From contig NZ_JNNO01000010.1 in NCBI RefSeq assembly GCF_000735585.1, forward strand, positions 1 through 64,000: a DNA stretch of 64,000 nucleotides, written 5' to 3'. Source of the stretch: Devosia sp. LC5 (GTDB taxonomy: Bacteria; Pseudomonadota; Alphaproteobacteria; Rhizobiales; Devosiaceae). A program made the translations under genes and the position numbers. Positions 51,944-60,760 of the stretch are shown in pieces (position 1 is the first letter of the stretch; each line of letters starts with the position of its first letter). Under the pieces are notes generated by a model. The model was not told where the DNA came from and ran no database searches. It saw only the letters and a list, made by a program, of their open reading frames with translations.

Positions 51944-52900
51944 CTAATAGATCGCGTGACTGGTCTTTTTGACCAGGAAGGCGCTGATGACGGCGCAGAT
52001 CAGCAGGGTGACCACGCCGATGGACGAAGCGTAACCCATGCGGAAGAAGGAGAAGGCTTCCTCATAGGTCATGATCGCCAGTGTCTCGGTGGCACCGACA
52101 GGTCCGCCGCCGGTCAGCACATAGATGATCGAGAAATCGCGGAATACCCAGAGCACGGTGAGCACCAGCGTGACACCCAGCACGGGGGCCAAGCACGGCA
52201 CGGTGATCCAGATGAAGCGCTGGAACACATTGGCGCCATCGACCTTGGCCGCCTGGTAGAATTCCTCGGGGATGGACTGCAACCCGGCCAGGATCATGAT
52301 CGAAATGAACGGATAGCCCTTCCACACCATGACCATGGTAACGGCGGAAAAGGCACTGCCGGGGGAGGAGAACCAGCTGACCTGTCCACCGATCAGACCG
52401 GCCTTGAGCAGCAGCCAATTGAGCACGCCGAAGGAGGCATCCAGAATCCACACCCAGGTGACCACAGCGACGACTTCCGGCACTGCCCAGGGCAAGGCAA
52501 TCAGCATGCGCGCAAAGCTGCGGCCGCGGAATTGCTGATTGACCAGCAGAGCCGTGCCCATGCCAACACAAAGAGAGATGCTGGTGACGACCAGCAGGAG
52601 CATGCAGGTGGTGCGAATGGCGTTCCAGAATTCGGGCGAGGAAAACAACCGCTGGTAATTCTTGAGCGTATAATCGTCGGCGCCGAACGACAGCGTGGCG
52701 AACTTGACGTCGTGGAAGCTGAGATCGATCGCCAGCAGCATCGGATAGACCAGAATGGCCAGGATCAGCAAAGCGGCCGGCGCCAGCAGCAGATAGCCGA
52801 GCTTGTTGGCATGGCGAGGGCTCGCCAGGTCGATCCCGAACAATCCATGCGAGCGCCGCACGATTGGGGCCGCTGGCCGTGATTGGCTGAACTCGCTCAT
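51944..52900 (-). CDS. Sugar ABC transporter permease (MalF/UgpA type)
   Basis: 318 residues, six to seven membrane segments after a cytoplasmic N-terminus. The EAA loop is FYQAAKVDGANVFQRFIWITVPCLAPVL near 213-240. GGTGAG precedes the ATG. A 66-base gap separates it from the second binding-protein gene. It forms the sugar channel with the MalG-type subunit. Confidence 0.93.
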   Translation of the reverse strand: MSEFSQSRPAAPIVRRSHGLFGIDLASPRHANKLGYLLLAPAALLILAILVYPMLLAIDLSFHDVKFATLSFGADDYTLKNYQRLFSSPEFWNAIRTTCMLLLVVTSISLCVGMGTALLVNQQFRGRSFARMLIALPWAVPEVVAVVTWVWILDASFGVLNWLLLKAGLIGGQVSWFSSPGSAFSAVTMVMVWKGYPFISIMILAGLQSIPEEFYQAAKVDGANVFQRFIWITVPCLAPVLGVTLVLTVLWVFRDFSIIYVLTGGGPVGATETLAIMTYEEAFSFFRMGYASSIGVVTLLICAVISAFLVKKTSHAIY

Positions 52901-52966
52901 GATCTCACCATTTTCCTAGCGATATCGATGCCGGCCCAGTGAGTGTCCACCGCACCGGCGAAGTGA

Positions 52967-54223
52967 TTATTGCAGGGCAAGAAAGCGCTCCTGCAACGTG
53001 GCTGCTGTGTCGGCCGCAGAACGGTCCTCGATCAGCATGCGCTGGATTTCTTCGCGCACGATGGCCGCGATTTCGTTGTAGTGGGTCTCAAGGCCCACCG
53101 GGACGCGATCGACACCGGCGGCGGCGGCCTTGTTCATGGCTTCGACGACGAGGCCATATTCCGGCGATGAATCCAGCACGGCCTGCGTAACCGAACCCGG
53201 ACGCGGCGCCGGTGCACCGACGATTTCGGAGAACAGCTCCTGCATTTCTTGCGACGTCGCGACGGCAATGAAGTCCCAGACAAGTTGCTTTTTCTCATCG
53301 GAGAGTTCGGCCGGCATGGTCAGCACTGCCGAGGCGCCGCCAACCGGCGGATCGAACGGCGATGGCACGAGCTTGAGCGATGGTTTGATCTCGTCGGAAG
53401 CGGTCGTCTCGATCACGCCAGCCAAGCCAGGATTTTCGATGCGCATTGCCACCTTGCCTTCGACGAAGAGTTGCCTCGCATCGCCGCCGGTTGTATCGGC
53501 GGGCACCAGCCCCTCCTTGATCAACGTTGTCCAATGCTCAATGGCGGTGATCATTTCGGGCGTGTCCATCGCCGGAACGCCCTCCGGCGTCGTCCAGCTG
53601 GCGCCGGCGTGGAGCACAAAATTGAGCATGTCGTTGAGGTAATTATTACCCGCTGCCAAATGCAGGCCCGTGCCATAGACGTCGGTAATGCCGTCGCCGT
53701 CCGTGTCCTGCGTCAGCTTGCGGGCCGCGTCGATAAACTCGTCCCAATTGGTCGGCACGGGCACACCGGCAGCGTCGAGAAGCGCCTGGTTCACGCCCAT
53801 GATGTAGCCGAAATACTGCATGTTGATGCAGCGCGTGGTGCCGTCCCAGGTGCAGAGCCCCTGCCCGGCCCAGCCATTGAGATCGAGACCGGCCTTGTCG
53901 ATCCAGGGGCCCAGATCTTCCAGCCAGCCGTTTTCGGCAAAGGGCTGATATTCGAACGAGGCCAGATGGACGATGTCGGGCGCTGCGCCCGCCGCGAACT
54001 GGGTCATCATCGTATCGGCGAATTCCTGCCGGGCGATCTGCGTCGCCTCGATCGTATCGCCGGGATGAGTCTCCTCGAACTTGGCGATCACCGCTTCCCA
54101 CCAGGGGCCGTAGGTGTCCTCGGTCAATTGCCAGGTCACAAAGGTCAGCGTTTCGGCTGTTGCAGGCGCGACCGAACTCATCAGCGCCCCGAGCAGCAGG
54201 CCGGGCAAGGCATATCTCCGCAT
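52967..54223 (-). CDS. Sugar ABC transporter substrate-binding protein, paralog 2
   Basis: 418 residues of the MalE-like extracellular solute-binding family 1. Signal peptide to about residue 22 (APATA-E). TLTFVTWQLTEDTYGPWWEA opens the mature protein. An EF-hand-like loop, DTDGDGITD, lies mid-protein. It is clearly paralogous to the gene just upstream (shared FAENGWLEDL, GWAGQG, CTWDG, YGTG). ATG at 54223 has GAGGAGGAAA upstream. Both proteins probably feed the same permeases with related ligands. Confidence 0.92.
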   Translation of the reverse strand: MRRYALPGLLLGALMSSVAPATAETLTFVTWQLTEDTYGPWWEAVIAKFEETHPGDTIEATQIARQEFADTMMTQFAAGAAPDIVHLASFEYQPFAENGWLEDLGPWIDKAGLDLNGWAGQGLCTWDGTTRCINMQYFGYIMGVNQALLDAAGVPVPTNWDEFIDAARKLTQDTDGDGITDVYGTGLHLAAGNNYLNDMLNFVLHAGASWTTPEGVPAMDTPEMITAIEHWTTLIKEGLVPADTTGGDARQLFVEGKVAMRIENPGLAGVIETTASDEIKPSLKLVPSPFDPPVGGASAVLTMPAELSDEKKQLVWDFIAVATSQEMQELFSEIVGAPAPRPGSVTQAVLDSSPEYGLVVEAMNKAAAAGVDRVPVGLETHYNEIAAIVREEIQRMLIEDRSAADTAATLQERFLALQ

Positions 54224-54255
54224 CGTTTCCTCCTCGAAATCTGCGGGTGATGGAT

Positions 54256-54282
54256 GAGGCCGCCCCATATCGGGGCGACCTC
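54256..54282 (-). promoter_or_regulatory. Hairpin between the two binding-protein genes
   Basis: CGCCCC (54261-54266) pairs with GGGGCG (54272-54277). The stem continues past one mismatch with GAGG (54256-54259) and CCTC (54279-54282). It lies 10 bases past the stop of the upstream binding-protein gene, with no U-tract. This is the same placement as the hairpins after other binding-protein genes here. Confidence 0.5.
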
Positions 54283-54292
54283 CATGCGCCTG

Positions 54293-55567
54293 CTATTGCA
54301 GGGCTTCGGCCTTTTGCTGGATCACGGCCACGACGTCTTCGGTCGGCAGCTTTTCGATCAGCATGCGCTGCAGCTCTTCCGCCGCCATCTTGGTGAACTC
54401 GTTGTTCTGCGCTTCGAGCCCGGTGGGAATGCGGTCGACACCGGCGGCCGAAGCAGCGGCGGAAGCATCGATCAGCAATTGCATATGCGGCACCGCCTTG
54501 AAGGCGGCTTCACTCACCGCGCCAGGCTTGGGAGCCGGCGAGGCGCCAAGTTCGGAATAAAGCTCCTGGAACTTCTGGCTGGTGGCGAGTTGGATGAACT
54601 CCCAGGCCAGTTCCTGCTTTTCGGCCGGGGTTTCGGACGCCAGCGTCAAAACGTTGGAGGAGCCACCGAGCGGGGGCGACAGCGGATCGGCAGCGAACTT
54701 GAGGTTCTCCTGGATCCCGGGTTCGGCGCGCTGCACGAAGCCGTTGATCCATGGCCCGTTGATGCGCATGGCGACCTTGCCTTCCATGAACAATTGGTCG
54801 GTATCGCCGCCCACCATGCCGAGCGGGGTCAGCTCTTCCTCCACCAGCATGCGCCAGCGGTTGATGCCTTCGATGACTTCGGGCGTGTTGATGGTTACCT
54901 TGCCCTCGGCATTGGTCCAGCGTCCGCCAGCCGACAGCACATACATCAGCACGTCATTGGTATAGCTGGAATTGGCGGTGGCGAGATGGACGCCGGTGCC
55001 GTAGACATCCTTGATACCATCATTATCGCGGTCGATCGTGGTGGCGCGGGCAGCGGCCAGGAACTCGTCCCAGTTGGTGGGAACGGCAATCCCGGCCTCG
55101 TTCAACAAGGCTTCGTTATAGGCCAGGATATAGCCGAAATAGAGCATCATGATGCACTGGGTCTTGCCATCCCAGGTGCAGGCGCCCTGGCCGGCCCAGC
55201 CGGTCAGGTCCATGCCGGATTTCTCGATCCAGGGATCCAGGTCTTCCAGCCACCCGTTTTCAGCAAAGGTCTGATATTCGAACGACGTCAGGTGCACGAT
55301 ATCGGGCGGGGCACCGGCCGCGAACTGGGTGATCATGGCGTCGCTATAGCCATCGCGCGGCACCAGGGTGAAATCGATTTTGACGTCGGGGTGGGTGGCC
55401 TCGAATTCCTTGATCAGCAGATCCCACCAATCGCCATAGCCTTTTTCGCCCTTTTGCCAGGAAACGAAACTGAGCGTGGTCTGGGCGGCGGCGACGCCCG
55501 GCAGCAGAATGGTGCCAGCCAGCAACAGGCTGGCCAAGGTCTTGGTAAGTTTGCTGGTAAGTTTCAT
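54293..55567 (-). CDS. Sugar ABC transporter substrate-binding protein, paralog 1
   Basis: 424 residues, solute-binding family 1. Signal peptide to about residue 28 (PGVAA-AQ). The mature start is TTLSFVSWQKGEKGYGDWWD. It aligns with the next gene product along its whole length without large gaps, roughly half the residues identical by eye. The EF-like loop is present as DRDNDGIKD. ATG at 55567 has GGGAGGAA upstream; an earlier in-frame Met was rejected. It follows the dehydratase gene by 23 bases. Confidence 0.92.
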   Translation of the reverse strand: MKLTSKLTKTLASLLLAGTILLPGVAAAQTTLSFVSWQKGEKGYGDWWDLLIKEFEATHPDVKIDFTLVPRDGYSDAMITQFAAGAPPDIVHLTSFEYQTFAENGWLEDLDPWIEKSGMDLTGWAGQGACTWDGKTQCIMMLYFGYILAYNEALLNEAGIAVPTNWDEFLAAARATTIDRDNDGIKDVYGTGVHLATANSSYTNDVLMYVLSAGGRWTNAEGKVTINTPEVIEGINRWRMLVEEELTPLGMVGGDTDQLFMEGKVAMRINGPWINGFVQRAEPGIQENLKFAADPLSPPLGGSSNVLTLASETPAEKQELAWEFIQLATSQKFQELYSELGASPAPKPGAVSEAAFKAVPHMQLLIDASAAASAAGVDRIPTGLEAQNNEFTKMAAEELQRMLIEKLPTEDVVAVIQQKAEALQ

Positions 55568-55590
55568 GACGTTCCTCCCGATTGTCATTG

Positions 55591-56760
55591 TTACTTGTGC
55601 ATGATGGCGATGGCCTCGGCCGATGGTTCGGCGCCGATGCCGGGTGCGTCAGGGACGATGTAGCGTCCCTCCTTCACTTCGAGGGCAGTGGTGATGTAGG
55701 GCGCGTTGCGCGCCATCACCGAGTGCTGGAATTCGTGGGCGCGGACATTCTGCAGCACCGCGCTGGCCTGCAGGCTCGCCGCAAGGAATATGCCGGTGCC
55801 GATAGTGGCGTGTGGAATGACCGCACGGTGATGCGCCGCCGCAAACAAGCCCATGCGGTGGAACGCGGTGATGCCGACATGGCCCATTTCAGGCTGGATG
55901 ATGGCCAGCGGCCCGGCCTCAAGCCGGCGGCGCACGTCGAATACCGTGCGCCATTCCTCGCCGGCGGCGATCAGCGCTGGAGCATGTTCGGCCGCCCGGG
56001 CAATGCCCTCGATGTCCTCGGGTTTACAGACCGCTTCGAGAAACCAGGGATTGTACGGCAGGCACTGGTGCGCCAGCGCAATGGTCTCGACATCAGACAG
56101 CGTCCAGTGCAGGTCCGCGGCAATCATGGCCGTTGGCCCCAGCGCTTCGCGCAACGAGCGGAACTCGGCGACCACGCCGTCATCGGCATGGGGTGAGGCA
56201 AACTTGAACTGATTGAAGCCCTTGTCCTGCCAGCTCCTGGCAAAGGCGGCGCGCTCGGCCAGCGAAGGCCCGGGAATGCCCGACACATAGGCGGGAATTT
56301 CGGCGTGGCGGACGCCGCCCAGCAGCTTGGCGACCGGGGCGTTGCGCAGCTTGCCGCAGATGTCCCAAAGGGCAATATCCACCGCCGCCAGGGCATCGTG
56401 GTAATAGCCGCCATCATGGCCGCGCACACGCATCAGGTCATAGAGATCTTCATAGATCACCGTGACATCGAATGGGTCGCGGCCAATGACAAAACCAGAA
56501 AGCAGATCATCGATGATCGCCATCACCGCGGCCGGCGCTACGATGCCATAGGTCTCACCCCAACCCACCGTACCATCCACCGTTTCGATGCGGCAGATCA
56601 CCGTGCGATCCTTGATCGGGTAGACCGTACGGTTGCCGCCGCGAACGAAATATCCGGCCGCATTAGTGGCCTCGCCCGGCTTGGGGCCGCCCAGATAGGG
56701 CTCATCCTGGCGGGCGATCTGGATGGTGAAACTTTCGACGGATTTGATGCGGCTGGTCAT
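55591..56760 (-). CDS. Enolase-superfamily sugar-acid dehydratase (mandelate racemase type)
   Basis: 389 residues. K187 (QFKFAS), D216 (AADLHW), E242 (FLEAVCKPED), E268 (AAGEEW) and H317 (IPHATIG) line up with the metal ligands and general acid/base residues of the superfamily. Expected to dehydrate an aldonate to a 2-keto-3-deoxy acid. It is different enough from the protein at 24938-26125 that they should act on different acids. Its ATG overlaps the stop of the DapA-family gene (ATGA). Confidence 0.9.
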   Translation of the reverse strand: MTSRIKSVESFTIQIARQDEPYLGGPKPGEATNAAGYFVRGGNRTVYPIKDRTVICRIETVDGTVGWGETYGIVAPAAVMAIIDDLLSGFVIGRDPFDVTVIYEDLYDLMRVRGHDGGYYHDALAAVDIALWDICGKLRNAPVAKLLGGVRHAEIPAYVSGIPGPSLAERAAFARSWQDKGFNQFKFASPHADDGVVAEFRSLREALGPTAMIAADLHWTLSDVETIALAHQCLPYNPWFLEAVCKPEDIEGIARAAEHAPALIAAGEEWRTVFDVRRRLEAGPLAIIQPEMGHVGITAFHRMGLFAAAHHRAVIPHATIGTGIFLAASLQASAVLQNVRAHEFQHSVMARNAPYITTALEVKEGRYIVPDAPGIGAEPSAEAIAIMHK

Positions 56761-57686
56761 CTTGCCTCTCCCACAGCGCGTAGCGTCTCTGCCGGCACTA
56801 CTGTCAGCAGATCGGCAATCTCTGCCAGCATCATGTCGATTTCCGCACGGCCCTGCGCATCAAATGCCGGCAGCGGCGCGCGAACTGTGGCGGAGGTAAA
56901 AACGCCCCGGCGCACCAGCACTTCCTTGGTCAGCGCCATCCGATAGATCATCTGCACCAAAAGGATCGGCAGCGACCGGATATAGAGCTCGCGCGCCCGC
57001 TCGATGTGCCCGTCCGTAAAGGCCCGGAACAGGTCCGCATGCAGATCGGCGATCTCGACGGCGGGCATCAGCGCAACGGCGCCGCGCTGTAACTCGTCAA
57101 GCACGTAACGCGAGCCGCCACCACCCATGACGCCCGCGAGCCGATCACCCGTGGCTTCAATCAGCGCCGTGATACGCGGCCCCGATGGCAGGGTTTCTTC
57201 CTTGACATAGCGGATGGCGGGCACGGCCTTGACCACTTCGGCAATCGTGGCCACCGGCAGGCCGGAGCCAACTGGAGCGGGTGCATTCTGCAGGATCAGG
57301 TCGAGCCCGCCGTCCGCCGCAACCGCCGAGAAGAAGGCGATGAGCGCAGCGAGATCGCTCCCGACGCTGGCGGGGGCCATCACCATGGCGGCGCTGGCGC
57401 CTGCGGCCTTGCCGCTCCGGCAGAAGGCTATCACCTCCGCAGGGGTCGCAGCGCTGGCGCCGACGATGAAGGGTTTGCGGCCCGCCAGCGTCCTGCCCAC
57501 CACCTCCACGAGCATCTGCCGCTCATCTGCGCCCAGGTAATCGAACTCGCTCGCCACCCCCGGGAACACGACACCATCCGCGCCGGCGTCAAGCGCAAAA
57601 GCCGTCACACGCGCCATGGCGGCCGGGTCGACCCCGCCTTCGGCGGCAAACGGCGTTGGCAGAACTGGCAATACCCCGAGCAGCAT
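56757..57686 (-). CDS. Dihydrodipicolinate synthase family enzyme of the sugar-acid cluster
   Basis: 309 residues, DapA/NAL aldolase family. Schiff-base Lys is K162 (RYVKEE). The catalytic-Tyr position of DHDPS reads LILQNAPAPVG, with Gln in place of Tyr, and the usual GTTGE loop is GVASEF. So it is not a lysine-pathway enzyme. A 2-keto-3-deoxy-aldonate aldolase or dehydratase is likely, acting after the dehydratase next to it. First gene of the nine-gene operon, next to the IclR-type palindrome. Confidence 0.87.
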   Translation of the reverse strand: MLLGVLPVLPTPFAAEGGVDPAAMARVTAFALDAGADGVVFPGVASEFDYLGADERQMLVEVVGRTLAGRKPFIVGASAATPAEVIAFCRSGKAAGASAAMVMAPASVGSDLAALIAFFSAVAADGGLDLILQNAPAPVGSGLPVATIAEVVKAVPAIRYVKEETLPSGPRITALIEATGDRLAGVMGGGGSRYVLDELQRGAVALMPAVEIADLHADLFRAFTDGHIERARELYIRSLPILLVQMIYRMALTKEVLVRRGVFTSATVRAPLPAFDAQGRAEIDMMLAEIADLLTVVPAETLRAVGEAR

Positions 57687-57705
57687 ATCTGGCGATCCTC
57701 CTTTA

Positions 57706-57742
57706 GTTCCATTATATGGAACCTTCTTCTTTTATGTGGAAC
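57706..57742. promoter_or_regulatory. IclR-type operator GTTCCAT-TAT-ATGGAAC plus half-site
   Basis: GTTCCAT (57706-57712) and ATGGAAC (57716-57722) are a perfect 7-bp dyad around TAT. A further half-site, TGTGGAAC, follows at 57735-57742. TGGAA/TTCCA dyads are the usual form of IclR-family sites. It lies 20 bases from the start of the minus-strand operon and about 90 bases before the kinase, so one regulator could control both arms. The operon's own IclR-SMP-30 fusion is the obvious candidate. Confidence 0.7.
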
Positions 57743-57812
57743 AACATACATGAGCTGTGCTAGCGGTCAAGGGCGACCCGCGCGGTCCACTGTCCCCATG
57801 CAAGGAGTGACC

Positions 57813-58712
57813 ATGCTGATCGGTGTAGAATGGACGTCATCGAGTTTTAGCGCGGAACTGATCGATAATGGCGGCACGGTTCTGGCGCAGACACATCACC
57901 CAGTGGGAACCAACGCGGTCGCCGACCGCGATTTTGCGGCGCGCTGTGCGGAACTGCTGCCCGCTGGCTGGCTCAGACAAGCCGAGGCGGTCTATTTTTC
58001 GGGCATGGTGACGGCCCGCAATGGCTGGCGCGAAACCGGCTTCGTGCCGGCCCCCGCCGGGTTTGCCGACCTTGCCGGCGCGGCGACCATTGTGCAGGGC
58101 GAGACTATCCCGCACATCTTCCTGCCCGGAATATCGGCCGCGGGCGCGCTGCCCGATGTGATGCGAGGCGAAGAACTCAAGGCACTTGCGGCTGGCGACG
58201 GCATGGCCAGCGCGGTGGTGATCCTGCCAGGCGCGCACACGAAATATGTAGCTATCAAGGACGGTCGCATCACTGGCCTGGCGACCTATATGGGCGGCGA
58301 AATAGCCAATCTGTTGCGCAAGGATTCGCTCGTCGGCCGGCTCATTCCGCCCGTGGCCACCATTGACGGCACCGGGTTCGAGCGCGGCCTGCGCACGTCA
58401 TGGCTCGGCGACCTGCCGGGCGGCCCGCTGCGCCGTATTTTTTCCGCGCGCAGTCTCGTGCTCTTCGATCGTATGCCACCAGGCGAAATCAGCGGCTATA
58501 TTGCGGGCCTCCTGGCCGGCGCGGAAATCGCCGAAGCCCAGGCCGAATGGCCGTTGCAGGAGGCATCTGTTCTGGTCGTGGGCGCCAGCCCGGAAGCGCT
58601 GCGATATCAGAGAGCGCTCGAACTTCGCGGCATCGCCGCACAATCAGTGGCCGCCGCCACCGCCCCAAGTTTTGCGCGGCTGCACGCAAAACTTGCAAGC
58701 CGGCTGCCCTGA
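57813..58712 (+). CDS. dgoK: 2-dehydro-3-deoxygalactonokinase family protein
   Basis: 299 residues, DGOK family. It would phosphorylate a 2-keto-3-deoxy aldonate at C6 with ATP. Family motifs are seen: FSGMVTARNGWRE, PAGFADLAGAA, DVMRGEE and LPGAHTKYV, plus YMGGEIANLL. The N-terminal phosphate loop, normally DWGTT in this family, reads VEWTSSSF, so Asp and the Gly-Thr pair are changed; activity or substrate may differ. ATG at 57813 follows AAGGAGTG. Divergent from the DapA-family gene across the IclR-type operator. Confidence 0.85.
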   Translation: MLIGVEWTSSSFSAELIDNGGTVLAQTHHPVGTNAVADRDFAARCAELLPAGWLRQAEAVYFSGMVTARNGWRETGFVPAPAGFADLAGAATIVQGETIPHIFLPGISAAGALPDVMRGEELKALAAGDGMASAVVILPGAHTKYVAIKDGRITGLATYMGGEIANLLRKDSLVGRLIPPVATIDGTGFERGLRTSWLGDLPGGPLRRIFSARSLVLFDRMPPGEISGYIAGLLAGAEIAEAQAEWPLQEASVLVVGASPEALRYQRALELRGIAAQSVAAATAPSFARLHAKLASRLP

Positions 58713-58942
58713 TCTGGGGAAGTAATGCGGCGGCGCCCTTTCAGGCGTTCTTCGCGACATCTTCGGGCCAAAATTCCTCGTTCAGTGCAACTCGCGGCGC
58801 AGTTGCGAACGTTTCAACTATGTGGCTAAGATACATATCGTTGGAAGCTATCGCCGCAGATGAAGCAGAGGCCCGGCAATTCTCAAGGATTGCTGCTCCA
58901 CTATTGATCCAGATAGCTCACCCCCAGAATGGTAGTTTCAAG

Positions 58943-59860
58943 ATGCGGTACCTCTACACAACACTGGGGAAGATGCGGGCCGAACAGCTCGGCATGATTC
59001 TGCCGCACGAGCATGTTTTCGTCGATCTGCGAACGCCAGACCAGCCTGGTTATGCCCAGGCCGAAACTGAGGCAGTGCTGGCCCTGATGGTTCCGCAGAT
59101 CGAGGCCATCAAGGCGCTGGGCGTGACCGCGCTGGTCGAGTGCTCAACTGGCGGGGTCGGACGGCGGGCCGATATCGATCTTGCCGTCAGCCGGGCCACA
59201 GGCTTTCCGATCGTCGTTCCCACCGGCAATTATCGTGAACCCTGGATTCCTGCATGGGTGCACGACGCCAGTGAAACCGCGCTTCATGATTGGATGCTGT
59301 CCGAACTACGGGACGGGATCGAAGCAACCGGCATGCTCGCCGGCTGGATCAAGATCAGCGCGGGTGATGACGGCATCACTGACCTCGAGAAACGGATATT
59401 GCGCGCCGCCACCCGCGCCTCGACAATAACCGGCGCCCTGATCGGCAGCCATACCATCCGCGGCCGGGTGGTGATGGACCAACTCGATATTATCGAAGCC
59501 GAAGGCGGCTCACCCAGCCGCTTCGTGTCCATCCACACCCAGGCTGAACCCGACTTTTCGCTGCACCGCGAAATTGCCGCGCGCGGCGCCTGGATCGAAT
59601 ATGACAATGTCGGTGCCGTTCCGGTTAGCGACAGCGCCGACCTGATCCTGCGAGCCCTCGAAGCCGGTCTCGGCGACCAATTGCTGATCAGCCACGACCG
59701 CGGCTGGTTCGATCCCGCGCTGCCGAATGGCGGCGTACCAAAGCCTTATACCGTGGTCAGCACCGAACTCATTCCCTTGCTGGCCGACCGTGGACTATCG
59801 CAGGAAATGATTGTCCAACTCACCCACCACAATCCGTTCAAAGCCTTCTCGCGGCCCTGA
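58943..59860 (+). CDS. Phosphotriesterase family metal hydrolase, probable lactonase
   Basis: 305 residues of the amidohydrolase superfamily, phosphotriesterase (PTE/PHP/PLL) branch. The full binuclear site is visible: H22 and H24 (LPHEHVFVD), carboxylated K137 (GWIKISAG), H170 (IGSHT), H198 (SIHTQAE) and D252 (ISHDRGW). Many such enzymes hydrolyse lactones. The frame is open 181 codons upstream but that part overlaps dgoK out of frame and looks non-coding; the ATG at 58943 gives the family-typical N-terminus. 230 bases separate it from dgoK, in the same direction. It may provide a second lactone-opening activity for the cluster. Confidence 0.88.
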   Translation: MRYLYTTLGKMRAEQLGMILPHEHVFVDLRTPDQPGYAQAETEAVLALMVPQIEAIKALGVTALVECSTGGVGRRADIDLAVSRATGFPIVVPTGNYREPWIPAWVHDASETALHDWMLSELRDGIEATGMLAGWIKISAGDDGITDLEKRILRAATRASTITGALIGSHTIRGRVVMDQLDIIEAEGGSPSRFVSIHTQAEPDFSLHREIAARGAWIEYDNVGAVPVSDSADLILRALEAGLGDQLLISHDRGWFDPALPNGGVPKPYTVVSTELIPLLADRGLSQEMIVQLTHHNPFKAFSRP

Positions 59861-59947
59861 ATTGAAGCAGGGCATGGCGGCCTGCGGCGCAACTAGCGTC
59901 CCACCCTTTCGGTCCCAGCGTCTTCCGTGCGATTTTCTTTGGGCGGC

Positions 59948-60613
59948 CTATACCCAAAGTTCCGCCTCCTTTAGCAGGGTCACCACCTCCCCGTCCGAAA
60001 CCTGGCTGAAATCGGCGTAGTGCAAACCGACCGCGCGAAAGGGTTCTGGTGTCGTCAGGCAAACGATATCGTCGACCTCCGGCTTCAGCGCTTCGATAAC
60101 GTCCAATGGCGCTGTGGGGACCGCCAGAATCAGTCGGGCGGCGGCACCAGTCCTTTTCAGCCCCTTCAGCGCCGCCGTCATAGTGACACCGGTGGCAATG
60201 CCATCATCCACCACGATCACGGTGCGCTTCACGAGCGGGATCGGGGGGCGCGAACCAAGATAAACCTTGCGCCGCCGCTCAAGTTCCTTGAGTTCGTCAT
60301 GAGCCTGACGTTCCACATAGCCGGCTGGCGGGTTCACCAATCGCATGATCTCGTCGTTGAGAACGATTTGAGGGGCATTGCCATCGATCACCGCGCCCAG
60401 GCCATATTCCTCGTGCCCAGGTGCACCGATCTTGCGCACCAGCACCAGGTCCAGCGGCGCGTGCAATGCGCGGGCGATCTCGACGGCAACCGGCACGCCC
60501 CCACGCGGCAGGGCCAAGACCAGCGGGTGTTCGGGATTCAACGCCGCAACCGCCTTGGCGAGCTGTCGCCCTGCGTCCTGCCGATCGGCAAATAGTGGGG
60601 AGCGCGTGATCAT
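59948..60613 (-). CDS. Phosphoribosyltransferase family protein
   Basis: 221 residues, type I PRTase fold. The PRPP-binding loop is VIVVDDGIATGVTM at 132-145; ALPRGGVPVAVEIARAL near 34-50 and VRKIGAPGHEEYGLGAV near 59-75 are typical of the uncharacterised stress-linked branch often next to CBS, Usp or dienelactone-hydrolase genes. A purine-salvage role is less likely, because the base-recognition hood differs. It is downstream of the CBS gene on the same strand with a 147-base gap. Confidence 0.88.
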   Translation of the reverse strand: MITRSPLFADRQDAGRQLAKAVAALNPEHPLVLALPRGGVPVAVEIARALHAPLDLVLVRKIGAPGHEEYGLGAVIDGNAPQIVLNDEIMRLVNPPAGYVERQAHDELKELERRRKVYLGSRPPIPLVKRTVIVVDDGIATGVTMTAALKGLKRTGAAARLILAVPTAPLDVIEALKPEVDDIVCLTTPEPFRAVGLHYADFSQVSDGEVVTLLKEAELWV

Positions 60614-60760
60614 GGATCGCGTCCCGGATAGTGCCGAAACCGGTCACCCTCATTGCCGGGTAACCGCGAGTCGCTGGCGAAGTGTGTGTCGCGTGCCAGA
60701 CGAAAATACTCGCCTCGGCGCTGGATGCCTGTCCCGTCGTAGAGTTCGCAGGCCACCGCC

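Noticed and set aside
56757..57686. Annotation as lysine-pathway dapA
   Set aside because: The DHDPS catalytic Tyr position is Gln and the GTTGE loop is changed; the gene lies in a sugar-acid operon.
58400..58942. 181-codon upstream extension of the phosphotriesterase-family gene
   Set aside because: It overlaps dgoK out of frame and then crosses a gap without conserved features. The ATG at 58943 gives the standard family N-terminus.
59937..59959. CTTTGGG/CCCAAAG hairpin as a terminator between the PTE-family and PRTase genes
   Set aside because: The stem is only 7 bp, overlaps the PRTase coding end, and has no U-tract on the downstream side in either direction.
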